The position numbers were made by a program, and so were the translations under genes. The notes under the pieces are model-generated. The model saw only the letters and a program-made list of their open reading frames with translations. It ran no database searches and had not been told where the DNA came from. Below are positions 12,369 to 24,281 of a stretch of DNA of 64,000 nt, piece after piece (within the stretch, counting starts at the first letter, position 1; every line of letters begins with the position of its first letter). Source of the stretch: Fistularia commersonii (lineage: Eukaryota > Chordata > Actinopteri > Syngnathiformes > Fistulariidae); the NCBI GenBank assembly GCA_037954325.1, contig JBBMNZ010000021.1, positions 15,754,616 through 15,818,615 on the forward strand, read 5' to 3'.

Positions 12369-15300
12369 CCACTGACCTGCGGTGTGAGCACTGCCTGGTT
12401 GGGAAGCAGCGCCTGGCAGAGCGGCTGCTGCTGACGCTGGTAGACGTACGCAAACCGCAGCACCTCCCGTTTGTTCGCGGTGGCAAAATCCAAGAAAGCC
12501 TTGTTTCCTGTGACGAAGTCTTGCTCCTCACTGGTGATGAGCAGCACGCAGTACCTGCAGAGGAGAGGACGACTGGAAGCAACCGTTTCATGGAGGGACC
12601 TTCTCCTATCCAAAGTGTCTTACTTCCTCCGTCTGTGGAACTGCTTGACCGGACACAGCTCGTCGAACAGCTGCTGGTTGACCAACCGCGGAACCTGGAG
12701 GAACTTGTTGTTGGAGACGAATTCGTCCATGATCTGCCGCTTCATCCCCCTGGCCTGAGGCGAGGAGAGGCGAGGAGAGGACAGACGCTTTGTGGAGCAG
12801 AACCACGCTGAACGTTGTTTCAAAACAATCCAATGTTTGCCACTTTCTTCACAGAAAATATCATGAGATGGACGTTATTAACGGTCACAGCCGCGTTGCA
12901 GGGTAGGAACGTATGCAAATAACAATGATAGAGGAATACGCAAATGAAGGATATAGATACAAAGGGACAGATATACAAAACGCCTTGTGGAGGGACTGGT
13001 TTCAGCACCTCCAAGTGAAACAGAAATACACCCTGGAGGATGTATAAATATAAACTTGGCAGGTAGAGCTGGAGGTCATGTGATGCCTGGAAGTAGCATC
13101 AACACTGAGCTACAGTAAAAGAGATGTTTGTGTATTTGTGCCGTCAATTGAGTATGTGTGTGTGTGTGTGTGTGTGTACCTGGATGATGTCAATCGGCCG
13201 CTCTGTGTTTTCCTTGAACAGCAGCATGGTGGGCGCGTACGTGTTTATGTTGAACTGCCTCAGGATCTTGGCGCTGTGCGTCTCGCCCTGGTCCACGTAG
13301 CCAAAGTGAACATAGTGCCTGAAGGCAAACGCCGTGAGCTGGAGACACGGGCAACGTCATCAGGGGGATCAAAATGAGAAAAGACGTCGTGAAGCAGAGT
13401 CCAGAGATCACCAAGTGCTTTTTTTTTCCCCCCATTCGGGTGTGGAAACCTTGATTATTGCTTAGTGAATCTCCAAGCACAAACGTCAGCACAGACTTGT
13501 GCTTCCCAAGAGAAGCTTGGTGTCCCGTCACGTGATGCACTTTGAAGATGTACACATGAATGTGTGTGTGTGTGTGTGTGCAGAACTGTGTGGATATATG
13601 GTGACATGTACCTTGTAGAGCAGAGGAATAACGGGGACCTGGTCGAACAACAGAACGGCGGGTTTATTCTCCACATGCCAGCTATCCAGGAAGGACTGGC
13701 AGTTGTTATCTGTGATCTGGAGACACCACACAGCATGTCAAGAGACACCTTTTTTAATGTTGAAGAGCCGCTGGCCGGTGACACCAGGTGGGCCGGTTAC
13801 CTTCTCCACCATCTTCTGGGGCAGCAGGTCTTCCACGAACTGTCTCAGGTGCTCCCGGACCACGGCCTGATGGAAGAAGGTCACTCTGCCGTTCACGAGC
13901 CCGATGATGGAGGGAGCCCGGTGAGCCCCGAGCTGGTTGGCCAGGCGACGCTCGTAACCCAGATCCACGATTCCGATGCCAACGCCTGAGGTAAAAAAAA
14001 AAAAATAATAATAAGAGGACAATTCATAAAATACAAACGCTGTGTTTCCTACTGGAGAGCAGAAAACTGCACTTCAACACAGAATCACTGGTGTAAAGAG
14101 ACAAACACAAAAACATATGCCAGACCAAGCGCTCAAAATACCAACTTTTTAATTTGCTAACAATTTAACATCGCTCTTTTAGTCTAATTCCATTCCAATG
14201 ACAGAAACGCGTCCCCTAAAGAAAGCTCTCTAATCTGCAATAACCAGTTTGCATAAAAAGAAGGATGACTCCATGCCGTGGGACGTTTATTGATCTGCCT
14301 GAAAGCAGCGCGTCTTTGCCTGATGGTGCACGTTCATGAAAGATGCATGTGTCTGCACGAGTCCCCCGGGCCGGCCCTCCGCCAATATTCTCAGGCAACA
14401 TTTAAGACAGGGACTGAAGAGTCTCAAAATGGTTACGACTCTGAGAGACCGTTTAGGGGGAAATACAGAAGGCTAATCTTCCGTCTGTAGAATATATCGC
14501 TTTTAAAGCGCGCGTGCGGACGAGCCCCTTTGCTGGCGGTACCGGGATAAGCGGTGATGATTCAGAATCAGCCACGGGCTGGACGCTGAGGAGAAGCGTG
14601 CACGCCGCCATGCAGCTGGAGATGTGAAGTGGTGACACACCCTCTGTCTTTGGCTTCCTGCGTGAAGCCCTGCGATTCCTCACACTGACACGCCGATCCC
14701 CTCCCCCCACTCCATCAGCGGCCAGCGCCCGGGGATATGAACAGATTATGAACTACTTTACAATTATCATCTGGTCCTGTTTCCAGGGACAGAGCATCAC
14801 GGATGCAGCCTGTTAGCGTCAATGACATGTGGATAGCAGGACGGGTATGTGCTTTTCATTAAATATCACACACGCTTCTTTTTTATTTAGGTAAATAACA
14901 CAGCAACCTATTTGCTGGCCCCTGCTGTGCAGACCGAAGAAAATATTGCCCAGTATTTTCACATGTTTGCATTAAGAAATATACAAGGCAAATAACTAGC
15001 ATGAAATCAGCTGTAGGTTCTAAATGCCAGTTTCAATTCATTTGGGGTTGAAAGACTAATCAAAGCTTGACTTATAAATCTCTGACTAACTTCTCATCAA
15101 TCCATGGTTACTGGCTATTGGCTGGAGCTGTGCAGCTGTGTCATAAATAAGGACGTGTCTGCCAAAAGAACCCTGAGGAGCAGCAAGCAAATATCTGTCT
15201 GAGCACCTTGAAAGCAACCCAGAGGTCCAATCCATCTTGCGGCGGTGTGACCTCAGCAAAGGGTGCAGTGTGGATAAAAGCTCACATCACGACAATAACA

Positions 15301-17034
15301 TCTCCTGATGATGTCTCACCTCGCCGCTATATAAACGCTGGGATCTGCGGTTCAGTGTGCAGGACCAAGTGAAACGGCTCAGAAAAACCACATATCCTGT
15401 TTGCCGTTGGAGTCCAGTGCCACGGAGGACCGAAAACACCACCAGCAGCACATCAAGCACCAGAAGACAGAGTGATTATCAACCAAAGAGCCTCCCACTG
15501 AAAACCTAAATCAATTTCTTGTGGCTTATTGAAGTTAAAAATCTGTGAGAGTGAACGCTACTCTGCAGCAGCATCAGGACAAACGGGAAACGTGTATCTG
15601 GGGTTTTATCAGGACAACAGAAACCCGAGTGAGTGTTACCAATATGCAATTTTTTAATATGCAAGCCCTTTGGCTCCAGCGTGACGCTCGAAAGCAAACG
15701 CTTTCATTTTCAATCTGAATCATTCTGGTCGTCACGGCGTTGGCACGTCGACGTCCAACCTGAGTGGACGGGTTTCATTTTTAACAACCACAAATTGCAA
15801 ATCCCGGCTCGATCACCAGCAGCGCAAAGATCGGCTGTCTTTCCCGGAGCTTCGTCGTGTTCCGAGGAAAACAAACCGTTCGTGTTTACTCCTCTTTTAT
15901 CAGTTTCTCATTCTCTATTGAAAGCGACACATTCTCACATACCGTAACAGAGCAAACATCGCCCTCATGTAAAACTGGTTTCAGAAATAACAGATGTTTC
16001 CCAGAAAGAGCGGCGAGCGCGCTGACGTGCACAGCAGCCTTACCCAGCGGCTCCAGCTCCAGCACGGCCTCCTTCCACACGGGCTCGATGTGGATGCAGG
16101 CGAAACACCACTCGGAGGTCACTTTGATGAGGTACGGCCTCTTGTGACTGTCTGGGAGGATGTCGCTGTTAAACTGCGCGTGATGAAGCAGGTACTTGCT
16201 GTCCGCAAAGTCCCTGGACCTAGGAGAAGGAGCAGAGAGTGAGCCCCGGAGAAGACAAACAGTCATCATAACAACCATCTATACTGATAAGCTTCCCTTC
16301 CTAACTGACACTTTTTGTTTTAGTATTTAACAAGGGATGCCGGGGGGCGGCTCGGATCCAAACATTCTGGGTTGGATTCCCGAGCAAAGCAATCTGAAGA
16401 TGCCCCGTACCTGGGGAAATGGAAGAAGGACTCATCGAAATAGAAACTGTTCTGGAAGCTGCGGAAGCCCTGATGCGGGGACTGGCCGAACGGCTGGTTG
16501 TCCTCCATTTGTCCGTAGCGATCAAAGTTGGCCCTGCGTTCTTCGTTTGACAAGATCTGTTTACAGGAGAGAAGAGGTCAAAAGATGAGAAGACTGCACT
16601 CCTGGTATCTGAGGAGAGATCCCGACCGCTGTCGCCAACCTCATAAGACTTGGAGATCTTGATGAACATGTCCTCAGCCTTGGGATCCTTGTTCTTATCC
16701 GGATGCCTGCAAAAAAATAAACACCACAATCTTCTCTGATTCCAGCAGCAGGTCAGGTGGACTCCATGAAGAAGGCTGCATGAAGACGACAGGCTACAGC
16801 CAAGATGTTCCTGCTAGCTCGGGTTGGCGTCAAGTCAGTCACTCACCATTCCTTGGCCATGTTCTTGTACGCCTTCTTGATCTCCGCCTGGCTGGCGCTC
16901 CTGCTGACACCCAGAATATTGTAGGGGTCGTAACCAGAAGCCGCTTCCACCCACGGCCCCCACGAAGCTAGCAGGAAGATGGCGAGCACCAGTGGACATG
17001 TCCAAGGATGTCGGCGGTTCCGTTTAACCGTCAT
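6739..17034 (-). CDS. dnajc16: DnaJ homolog subfamily C member 16 (ER-resident J-protein)
   Basis: Fifteen exons on the minus strand: 17034-16847, 16706-16640, 16556-16411, 16219-16044, 13985-13801, 13716-13612, 13338-13180, 12754-12624, 12554-12377, 10475-10293, 10183-10107, 9067-8987, 8879-8790, 8694-8524 and 7231-6739. Phases agree throughout, giving 809 aa (human 782). Order of parts: an N-terminal hydrophobic signal/anchor (about 15-32), a J domain with intact HPD at 64-66, a thioredoxin-like region with a CFAC motif at 172-175, further thioredoxin-like folds, and one transmembrane helix (about 535-558, MMPILSLIFSALFILFG). The C-terminal domain carries KKYFCLF and LWMERLLEG. J-proteins stimulate Hsp70 ATPase; DNAJC16 is linked to ER function and autophagosome size control. 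An RS-rich tract at about 730-750 is odd. The start is the first real ATG in frame; upstream codons lack ATG. Confidence 0.96.
7806..7852. repeat. (TG)n microsatellite in dnajc16 intron 14
   Basis: About 23 TG units on the + strand (CA in the sense of dnajc16), close to an RTE LINE fragment. Confidence 0.95.
7975..8490 (-). mobile_element. RTE-like LINE, 3' fragment of ORF2
   Basis: The minus strand encodes about 156 residues of the C-terminal tail of a non-LTR reverse transcriptase: MKGKVYKTVVRPAM, then AEMKMLRFSLGVTRMERIRN, WLGHGQRRD, GGRPKRRFMDVVREDM and a terminal CGDT. It ends in a GAAGAAG-type tail at about 7981-8000. It is 5'-truncated, as is usual for LINEs, and lies in dnajc16 intron 14 in the same orientation as the gene. 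A close copy is at the right end of the window. Confidence 0.85.
9131..10010 (-). mobile_element. Non-LTR retrotransposon (LINE) 3' fragment
   Basis: About 200 minus-strand residues (10010-9394) resemble the C-terminal third of a LINE ORF2: FKNHIKKICNALKFNISN, YCISSWSQANLTTLKSL and LHHQALKILDKKPRHYH. An AT-rich 3' UTR follows, ending in a TTTG-type tail at about 9131-9150. It is 5'-truncated and lies in dnajc16 intron 11. The clade (Rex/L2/CR1 type) is not settled by eye. Confidence 0.8.
11350..12265 (+). mobile_element. Tigger-like non-coding repeat, copy 1, split by a LINE
   Basis: The blocks TTCTCTATCCTTAAC, GGCTCCAGCCTTAATGCTAC, GACAGAGTGAAGCCGC, CTTTAAACGCCAC and CCACTGAGCCGCGGCTC recur in the same order at 38.0-38.6 kb. 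The right end reads CTCGAAAATCGAGGTTTCAC, resembling the ends of Tigger/pogo elements. A LINE fragment at about 11484-11785 interrupts it. It lies in dnajc16 intron 9. The family name is an inference. Confidence 0.6.
11484..11785 (+). mobile_element. L2-like LINE 3' end, nested
   Basis: A short coding remnant (RRSFLPEAIRLFNSSS) is followed by a 3' UTR ending TTTGGGATAAATAAATTTG and a tandem (TTATC)n tail at 11760-11785, typical of teleost L2/CR1-type LINE ends. Related minus-strand copies lie at 31555-31850 and 59350-59560. Confidence 0.75.
12325..12366. repeat. (TG)n microsatellite next to dnajc16 exon 9 donor
   Basis: About 21 TG units on +, which is CA in the sense of dnajc16. It begins 10 nt into intron 9. 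Confidence 0.95.
13155..13177. repeat. (TG)n microsatellite merging with dnajc16 exon 7 donor
   Basis: Read on the minus strand the donor is CAG|GTACACACAC, so the repeat starts inside the splice-site consensus itself. Confidence 0.9.
13986..16043 (-). other. Large intron 4 of dnajc16, no recognised gene
   Basis: About 2 kb between exons 5 and 4. No protein-coding exon is recognisable. A TATA-box-like sequence (TATATAAACGC at about 15330) stands alone on the + strand. No clear transposon was identified. Confidence 0.6.
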
Positions 17035-18514
17035 TCCTTGTCGGTTAACCGTCGCTAGCCTAGTCAAGCACCGTCATTCAATTATCCGCTAGCATAAATA
17101 AACAAACAGTCAAGCTAATCCCTTACATGGACGCGTCCGTGGAAATGCTAATGTCGTGTTTCACCACGACGAGGACATTACTTCCCTAGCTTGCACTGGA
17201 CACTCGAAATGTCTGTGGACGGTCCACGGTGAAACACGGAGCTTCCGGTACAACTTTTCAAAATAAAATATTCACGTCTCGACGGCTGATGACGCCAAGT
17301 AAAGTTTTCAGGCGGATTGTAGGAGTATTTTACGATCCGCCTTCGGTGATGCGTTTGGTAAATAGCGGATAAGATACGAGGTCTTCATGTTTTAATTCAA
17401 AATATGGCGATTTTATCGAGTCATAGAAATAGGACTTTTTAAACATTCAAACAAGATATGCAGAAAAACACGCGTAGGCAAGGAGAGAGAATTAATATCT
17501 CTAATCTAACGCCAAATAAAAGGCTTCATTTCAACATTTATGATGAAGCTCATTGTGTAACTTCCGGTCTAATATACGGTATTTCCTGCACATAGAATAT
17601 GTGTGCGGTATACATATGATTTTTAATAATAATAATAAATCATCTAAATTATTTTCTTGTGAAATATCCGTGTGAAGACGTATCAATCAATTTTACTGAC
17701 GTTATTTTGCTAAAATAAAAATCCATGAAGTTAGCCTTTTTTTCCGTTTTCGTCATTCGGTGACCTCACTTCCGTTTCCGCTTTCGTCACGGCGGCTGAA
17801 GGTATACACACACACACACACAGTGTCAGAGTGGGGGGGATGAATTGACGGCTAGCTCACTTCGCATATTATGTAAACTATCTCTTTTTTATGAAATAAC
17901 GGACGAACGCTGGTAAAGTCCTTGGTTTCCGTGCCGCGGTGGTCCAGCATGGACGCCCCGTGTTTGTGCTCTCTTCTCGGGATGAGCTCCCAAAGTGCGC
18001 AGGCGGTCCCCCGTCGGTAGCTGACCCGACACTAGCTCCTCCAAGCTGCCGCCTCTGCTCGCCGACACAGGCGCTTTATCATCCAGGTAACTTACAAGCA
18101 GCCCTCACACACACGCACACTTGCTAAACGCACGCATATAAATTCATATATAATGTGAGAACAGCTACCGACCAACAGTGCAAAACAAAAACTCAAAATT
18201 GTAGTGATGCTCTTAGCAGTTCAGGTGTCTCGTTTGATGTAAACACACACTTTGTATACATGTGTGTCTGCCAGACTAGTGTCACACATTTAACTATAAA
18301 CATTGTCCTTTGCATTTGTAATGGTTGTAAACGCTACCCTGCGCCCGCACTCAGGTGAACCAATGTCATCAACGAGAGGATGGGAGTAATCCACGTCATC
18401 CATAAATACAGATTTGCAATTTACTGTGATAGATTTACTTTCCTTGTGACCTAGTTCCAAGTTGTATTTCTGATTACCCTTGTTGGGTCTCTCCCGTATC
18501 ACAGACTTGGCATC
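17035..18514. promoter_or_regulatory. Divergent dnajc16 / b3galt6 promoter region with a 5' UTR intron
   Basis: The two genes start back to back. dnajc16 transcription should begin near 17.1-17.2 kb on the minus strand. A GC-rich stretch near 17.93-18.09 kb ends in a donor, ATCCAG|GTAACTT (18086/18087), and a pyrimidine-rich acceptor ending CACAG at 18504 precedes the b3galt6 ATG by 10 nt. A non-coding first exon with intron 18087-18504 is therefore likely. The middle (17.2-17.9 kb) is AT-rich with nothing recognised except a short CA repeat at about 17806-17820. Confidence 0.5.
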
Positions 18515-19534
18515 ATGAATTTACTTCGCCTCTTGTGCCGCCACAAGACAGCCCTGGTCATCGGCACCGTTTGCAGCTTCGCTATAGTTCTTGTCTTCCT
18601 GGCCAAATGTACCTCCGAAACCCTGAAGCAAGGCCAGCAGGAGCCGCCGGGCCTCGCCCCCCGTGCCAGTGCTTTAAAAGCCCACCCAGAGCCGCACGAC
18701 CCCTCCTCCGCATCCAAAGACTTTTCCGCCTTCTTGGCGGTCCTCATCACAACCGGACCCAAGTACACCGAGCGCAGGAGCATCATCCGAAGCACGTGGC
18801 TGGCCAAGCGGGACTCCGATGTCCTGGCCATGTTTGTGGTCGGGACACAGGGGCTCTCCGGCGATGACCTCCAAAACCTTAACACCGAACAAGGCCGGCA
18901 CAAGGATCTGCTCTTGCTTCCCGACCTGCGAGACTCGTACGAAAATTTGACGCTGAAGCTCCTTCACATGTACTCCTGGCTGGACCAGAATGTCGAGTTC
19001 AAATTTGTCCTGAAAGCAGACGACGACACGTTCGCCCGCTTGGACCTCCTGAAGGAGGAGCTGAGGGCAAAGGAGCCCAGCCGGCTGTACTGGGGCTTCT
19101 TCTCCGGCAGGGGTCGGGTGAAATCAGCCGGGAAGTGGAAGGAAAGTACGTGGGACCTCTGCGACTACTACCTGCCCTACGCGCTCGGCGGCGGCTACGT
19201 CCTCTCCGCCGACCTGGTGCATTACGTGCACCTCAACGCGGGCTTCTTCAAGACGTGGCAGAGCGAGGACGTGTCACTGGGGGCCTGGCTGGCTCCCGTG
19301 GAGGTCCGGCGGACGCACGACCCGCGCTTTGACACCGAGTACAAGTCCCGCGGCTGCAACAACAAATACCTGGTGACGCATAAGCAAAGCTTGGAGGACA
19401 TGCTGGAGAAGCACCAGACTCTGCAGCGCGACGGCAAGCTCTGCAAAGAGGAAGTCAAGCTGCGGTTGTCCTACGTCTACGACTGGAGCGTGCCGCCCTC
19501 CCAGTGCTGCCAGCGGAAGGACGGCATTCCCTAA
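18515..19534 (+). CDS. b3galt6: Beta-1,3-galactosyltransferase 6 (galactosyltransferase II)
   Basis: Single coding exon of 339 aa. The enzyme adds the third sugar (second galactose) of the GlcA-Gal-Gal-Xyl linker on which heparan and chondroitin sulfate chains are built, in the Golgi lumen. A short cytosolic tail, a signal-anchor helix (about 12-31) and a stem precede a GT31 catalytic domain. Signature motifs are ERRSIIRSTWLAKR, the metal-binding DDD at 169-171 in FVLKADDDTF, YWGFFSGRGRVK, YYLPYALGGGYVLSADLVHY and EDVSLGAWLAPV. The C-terminus ends YDWSVPPSQCCQRKDGIP, as in human B3GALT6. One N-glycosylation sequon is at Asn144 (ENLT). The intronless coding sequence matches the mammalian gene. 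A polyadenylation signal AATAAA is at 19714-19719. Confidence 0.97.
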   Translation: MNLLRLLCRHKTALVIGTVCSFAIVLVFLAKCTSETLKQGQQEPPGLAPRASALKAHPEPHDPSSASKDFSAFLAVLITTGPKYTERRSIIRSTWLAKRDSDVLAMFVVGTQGLSGDDLQNLNTEQGRHKDLLLLPDLRDSYENLTLKLLHMYSWLDQNVEFKFVLKADDDTFARLDLLKEELRAKEPSRLYWGFFSGRGRVKSAGKWKESTWDLCDYYLPYALGGGYVLSADLVHYVHLNAGFFKTWQSEDVSLGAWLAPVEVRRTHDPRFDTEYKSRGCNNKYLVTHKQSLEDMLEKHQTLQRDGKLCKEEVKLRLSYVYDWSVPPSQCCQRKDGIP

Positions 19535-19713
19535 TTTCTGACCTTTCCTCGAAGAAAGATGGCGTCTCCAATTGATGTTTCTTAGACGGTCCCCTGTCCT
19601 TACACCGTTTTACAATTGTGAAACTAGTATACTACATGGTTGAAGCACGTTCCACCTAATTGCAAAATTCAGGAAAACAAATTCAACAATTCCAGATTTG
19701 CATTGCGACTCTC

Positions 19714-19719
19714 AAATAA
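19714..19719 (+). terminator. Polyadenylation signal of b3galt6
   Basis: AATAAA 180 nt after the stop. A further ATTAAA near 21246 could end a longer transcript. Confidence 0.45.
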
Positions 19720-22700
19720 AGAGAAGGAGCTGCTCCGGTTGTTCTCATGAAATCTTTCTCTCAAACTGGAGATAAAAACAAGACACTCGAATCAACACAT
19801 TTCCTCCACTTGTTCAATCCCAGGTGTTCTTTTCAAAATCTGTCACAGATAATGAAAAAGAGCCAAAACAAAAGTCCAGCCCTTTGGGGAAACCTATTCT
19901 TCTTTTTTCATTTTTAAAGGGAGCAAATGTTGTTCAGTCATTTAAAACTCCATTCATTATACAGAGCGGTGGCATTATATCAAATACCCATTTTACACTG
20001 TTAATTCTCTCCAGCGAAATGCAGGAGGTTCATTGGAGACCCTAAATTGCCCAGATGTGTGAACGGTGGTGTGTCTCGGAAACTGGACTTAGATCTTCTC
20101 CTGGAAAGACATTCCTTGAAGATCATTGCAGCTTTTCTTCTTTTAAATTGTCATGTTACTAAATGAGAGGTCTCACCAGTCCCCGATCACCGGCGTCGGA
20201 TTCTTTTCATGAGAATGACCTTGTCGCTCTTTCCACTGACCGAACAGGGATTCTTCCTATCACCCAGTGACAGTTTCACAATTTGAAGTGGTGTTTGTGA
20301 TGACTTTTGACAAAACTCCCCCGAGTAAATCCCTCTCTGGCCTTGTGTGACCTTCTAGACCTGCGTCCTTCGTACTGTGAGCCTTGTTGTCCGGACCGAC
20401 GGTCACGTCGGTTCTTCGCCACGATGGTCGCCGCCTCTTCCGTCTGTGCTCCTTCTGCCGTGCGTCTGCCTGGATGTCGTTTTTTCTTTTCACATCATAA
20501 GATATGCTTTAATTTATTTTGTTCTTTTTTTTTTTTTCATTCCCGTTTACCGGAGGGGAGAGTATAATCCTGCCGTCACCATATCGACCGTTTTGTCTCG
20601 TGAAAGTATTTGGTATTTTATTTATTATTAATTTATTACGCAGCTAACACAAGACACGGGTGTGATATCGGAGATGAATGCGGAACGCCGTAGATGTTCG
20701 GGGACTCGCATCCACCGGACAAACTGCAAAGAAGCGCTCGCTCGTGTTCACGGTAAACGGTACGGAAGGTTTTCATATGTTGGAAAGGCACCAGAATGTG
20801 TGAAAAAGAGGCGTGAATATGTTTTATTCCCTCTCATACTGGAGCGTCTGCGGACAGTTTTATATTTGCATTATTTACTCACCGGAGAGAAAATGACTGC
20901 GAATGTCCGCACATTCACACTGAAAGGCGGGATGTACGCCACCAACTGGCACTCGGTCACTTTTTTAAAAACTTTCAAACACTCCTAAGAAGCCATGGAT
21001 GATGGCGTCATCTATGTTTTCTAACGTTTGGCTCGCCAACCCAAATTCACGTGCGGTTCAGCGTTTTGGAATCTGGGGTGGATGATATCGCGGTGCCGCG
21101 AGAAAGAAACAGTTGATGTCAAGCTCATCTCTGTGGCTGCTGTTACATTTTGTGACTCTTTTCTTCGTATTATCGCCGGCCCGTTCTGATTTAGTATTGT
21201 TTTTTTGTTTTTTTTTTGTATATGTCGTGCCTCCCTGGATGTGCTATTAAAACTTTTTAAATGTGCTCCTCACTTCCACCGTCCATTGCATGCATGATTA
21301 CCTGTAGAATTGTCTTAAAGAGGCAGCTGCGTTGAAAGGATTTGCCTTGATGCTACTGTTAATAAAACAAGAGGAAGCAGCTCGGTCCATGAAATACTGG
21401 AGGACTTCTGCCTTTTTTCTCGTGACACTTAGAGACGGTTATCTCAAACATGCCGACTGTTGTATTCTCAGTTTTGCAGATGACATCTCGATATTCCCGA
21501 CAGTAATGCATCCCTGGAAGCTGAGATGAATTTGCTGTAACATTGGAATTCGGTTAATATTCAGTCAATCAGTGATAATGATTACGCCCGTCTTTTCAAC
21601 TCTGGAAGAAGTCTGGATTTGCTTCAGGCAGTTACATTCGTCATGTAAAGAAATAATGGTATCGCAAGTCGAGGGGAGACTAAAATAATGAACACACGAT
21701 CTCTTATTTTCAAATTATTCTGCGTCACATAATTTCATCTTAATATAATTAAGGGTACAATTGTAAATTGTGAATACAGGGCTTTCAAAGTGCTTTGCCC
21801 AAGGGCACTGCGACATGCAGACCGGTAGGAGTTGGAAATTGAGTTGGAGATTGAGGGATTAAAAAGTCATCAAAAATAAAAGTCCAGAGGGGACCAGTGG
21901 AAACAGAAGGCCTCAAGGAGACATGGCATTGGCATATTTGGATGCAAAATTAATATACTGCGAACATCTTCATGTACGTATACAATGTTAAAAAGAGGAC
22001 AAAAAATGGAACACCAAAAAGTAAGTGGCTATGAAACGGAACGATAATGTGCAGAATAGTGACATCGCTGATCTCTTCAGGCAATTCTACTGGTCAGTCT
22101 GATTTGCAATATCTCCTCGTGAACCAGACATACAGAGAGGAGAAGACGTTTCTCACTTTTCCAGAGCGTTGTGAAATGAACAAAATAACAATAGCGTGCA
22201 CAGTAACAGAAAAGTGCAATAAACATTAAACCAAACAGTAGAAAGTGTAGTGGATACAATCTACTGGGACTGAGGTGAAAAGATGACAGATTTAAACAAC
22301 CTGAAATGTATAAATATATCATTTGAATTAGACTATAGAGAGCAGCAGCAGGGTTTTCTGGACAGTTTAGTGCAAAAGCCAGTCAGGAAGTAAAAGCAGA
22401 CTTCAGGTTAGGGCTGAGAAATAGATGGCCACACTCGGACACGACACTGAAAAGCTCGATTTGCGGCGGTGATATTTACCGACGTATCCGCTGCAGATGA
22501 TCCAGTAGACGTCCATCGGATCGCTTCCCCGGGGGAAATAGGAAGCGGGATACAAACAAACTAAAACCCTAGTTCTCCTGACATTTCACAAATATTTTCT
22601 TCCATTTCATAATATCATAATTCTCCATATTACCAAAAGAGAAGATCGACGTTATTGCGGGGAGCTTTTAATGTGCGACCGGCCCTTCTCCGGGGCTCTT

Positions 22701-24281
22701 CTCCGTTACACTCAGTGAGACGGATGATATTAAACTGTAATCAAGAACACAAGGGACGGCGCATATTGCACAAAGCAAATATCACCTTGGAGTCGTCCCG
22801 GCTCCCTCTGCTCGGGCCGAGCTCATTACGCGCCCAGCGCACACGCACGGCGGCCCTCGCCTTTGTGTGGGAAGCAAACAACCTCACCGCTTGCCAAAAC
22901 GAAAATCCATCCACGATCCGAGGCCCTGGGTCTGACAAAGGAATAGTAATGAGTAACACTGGAGTTCAACTGCATGTTTGCTTCTCCGTCCCTGAATGTC
23001 AAAGAGTGTCGCTGTGAAAGTGTGAAAGGCGTAGCGATGACTCCCTCGCTTTCCCGTGTCCTCCGTGCCTCTTTTTTTGTGACGACATCCTGAGCAAAGA
23101 AGTCTTGCATTTATTTTGGAAATGCCGTGCCACTTTGTGAAGCTACCTTATATCACAGTGCAAGCAAGTGCGACGGAACAGTACTTTTCAAATCCCCGAT
23201 CGAGGGATTTTATCTGAAAACAATTAGCAGGAAACGCCGTATGCAAATAAATATCGAAGCCCGACGTGTTCTCGACGAACGCGCACTCGTATTGCATTTT
23301 GATCATGTGTTTTTCATGCGACTGCGTTTGTGCTCGGAAATGATCGATTGCTGTCGATGGAAGCGGACGGATAATAGCGACACACGGAGAAGCTTGCCAC
23401 GGCCTCTCTGAGAATAAAACCTTGGGAGACCAATGACTGTTTTGTTTTTAAGGATTCCAGGATTCAAAGCGTTAGTTGGGATTTGCACAATCAGGATATG
23501 CATTTCCCTGTACAATAAGTACACAGGAGACAAAAGAATATATAAAAGGCATAATAAGGACAGTATTGGTTTTGCAAATTCGTAAAGTGCAGATTGAAAT
23601 GCGAACAGTCGAGTGCAGTTTTGAGTGTCCACATTGACAAATTGCGGGTTGCTTATAAAGTAAGGAGTAAAAAGTAAAGAGTTCAGTACAGCACTGGGTG
23701 TGCCGAATGAAAAGTGCAAGAAAAATAAACACCAGGAGTGTGATTGCAGTTGGGTAGAACAATTTCTTCAGTCAAAATCTGAAATAATGATTTTGGCTGA
23801 AAATACAAGTGTAAGCGTGTCGGTCCAGACATTTGCCTGCAGTATGAGGCCCAGAGCTGTTGTTCCAGTTCAATGAAAGGCATGTAAACAAAACAAAGTG
23901 GAACAACGCTATTTACCAGAACTCACGAAGGTTTTTTCCGCCATTTTTTTCCTCTCTTTTAAAAAATGGCCGTATTTGTCAAGTGACCATTCTCACAGAG
24001 ACTGATCGTCTGTTTACTAAATACGACATTTTTGTTTTGGAAATGTTAGTTCCCCGCCCGACCACTAGGGGGCCCTAAAGAGCGCGCCGGTCTGTTGACA
24101 AGCTGCGAGTGACGTCAAAGACAACGAAGAAGAAGCAGCAGCAGAAACCGGAAATGTTGACGGAATGACTATGAAGTAGACTATTTCCCCTCTGACTGAA
24201 TTCTACTTTACAGAACGGGATGAATTGTTAATTAAAACAAGGAAACCGTTTCATATCATTGTGTAAGAGAAAACTGCGAAC
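19720..24281. other. Intergenic, b3galt6 to tmem167b
   Basis: About 4.5 kb of mostly AT-rich DNA without a recognisable exon. Near 20030 a short piece of a common fish dispersed repeat (TTGGAGACCCTAAATTGCCC) is seen. The 23470-23880 stretch has the look of an old LINE 3' end on the minus strand but keeps no coding. A GC-richer segment with a TGACGTCA motif near 24110 precedes tmem167b and is probably its promoter. Confidence 0.5.

Noticed and set aside
17035..17067. Longer N-terminus for dnajc16
   Set aside because: The upstream in-frame codon is TTG, not ATG; the first ATG at 17034 leads directly into a good signal/anchor sequence.
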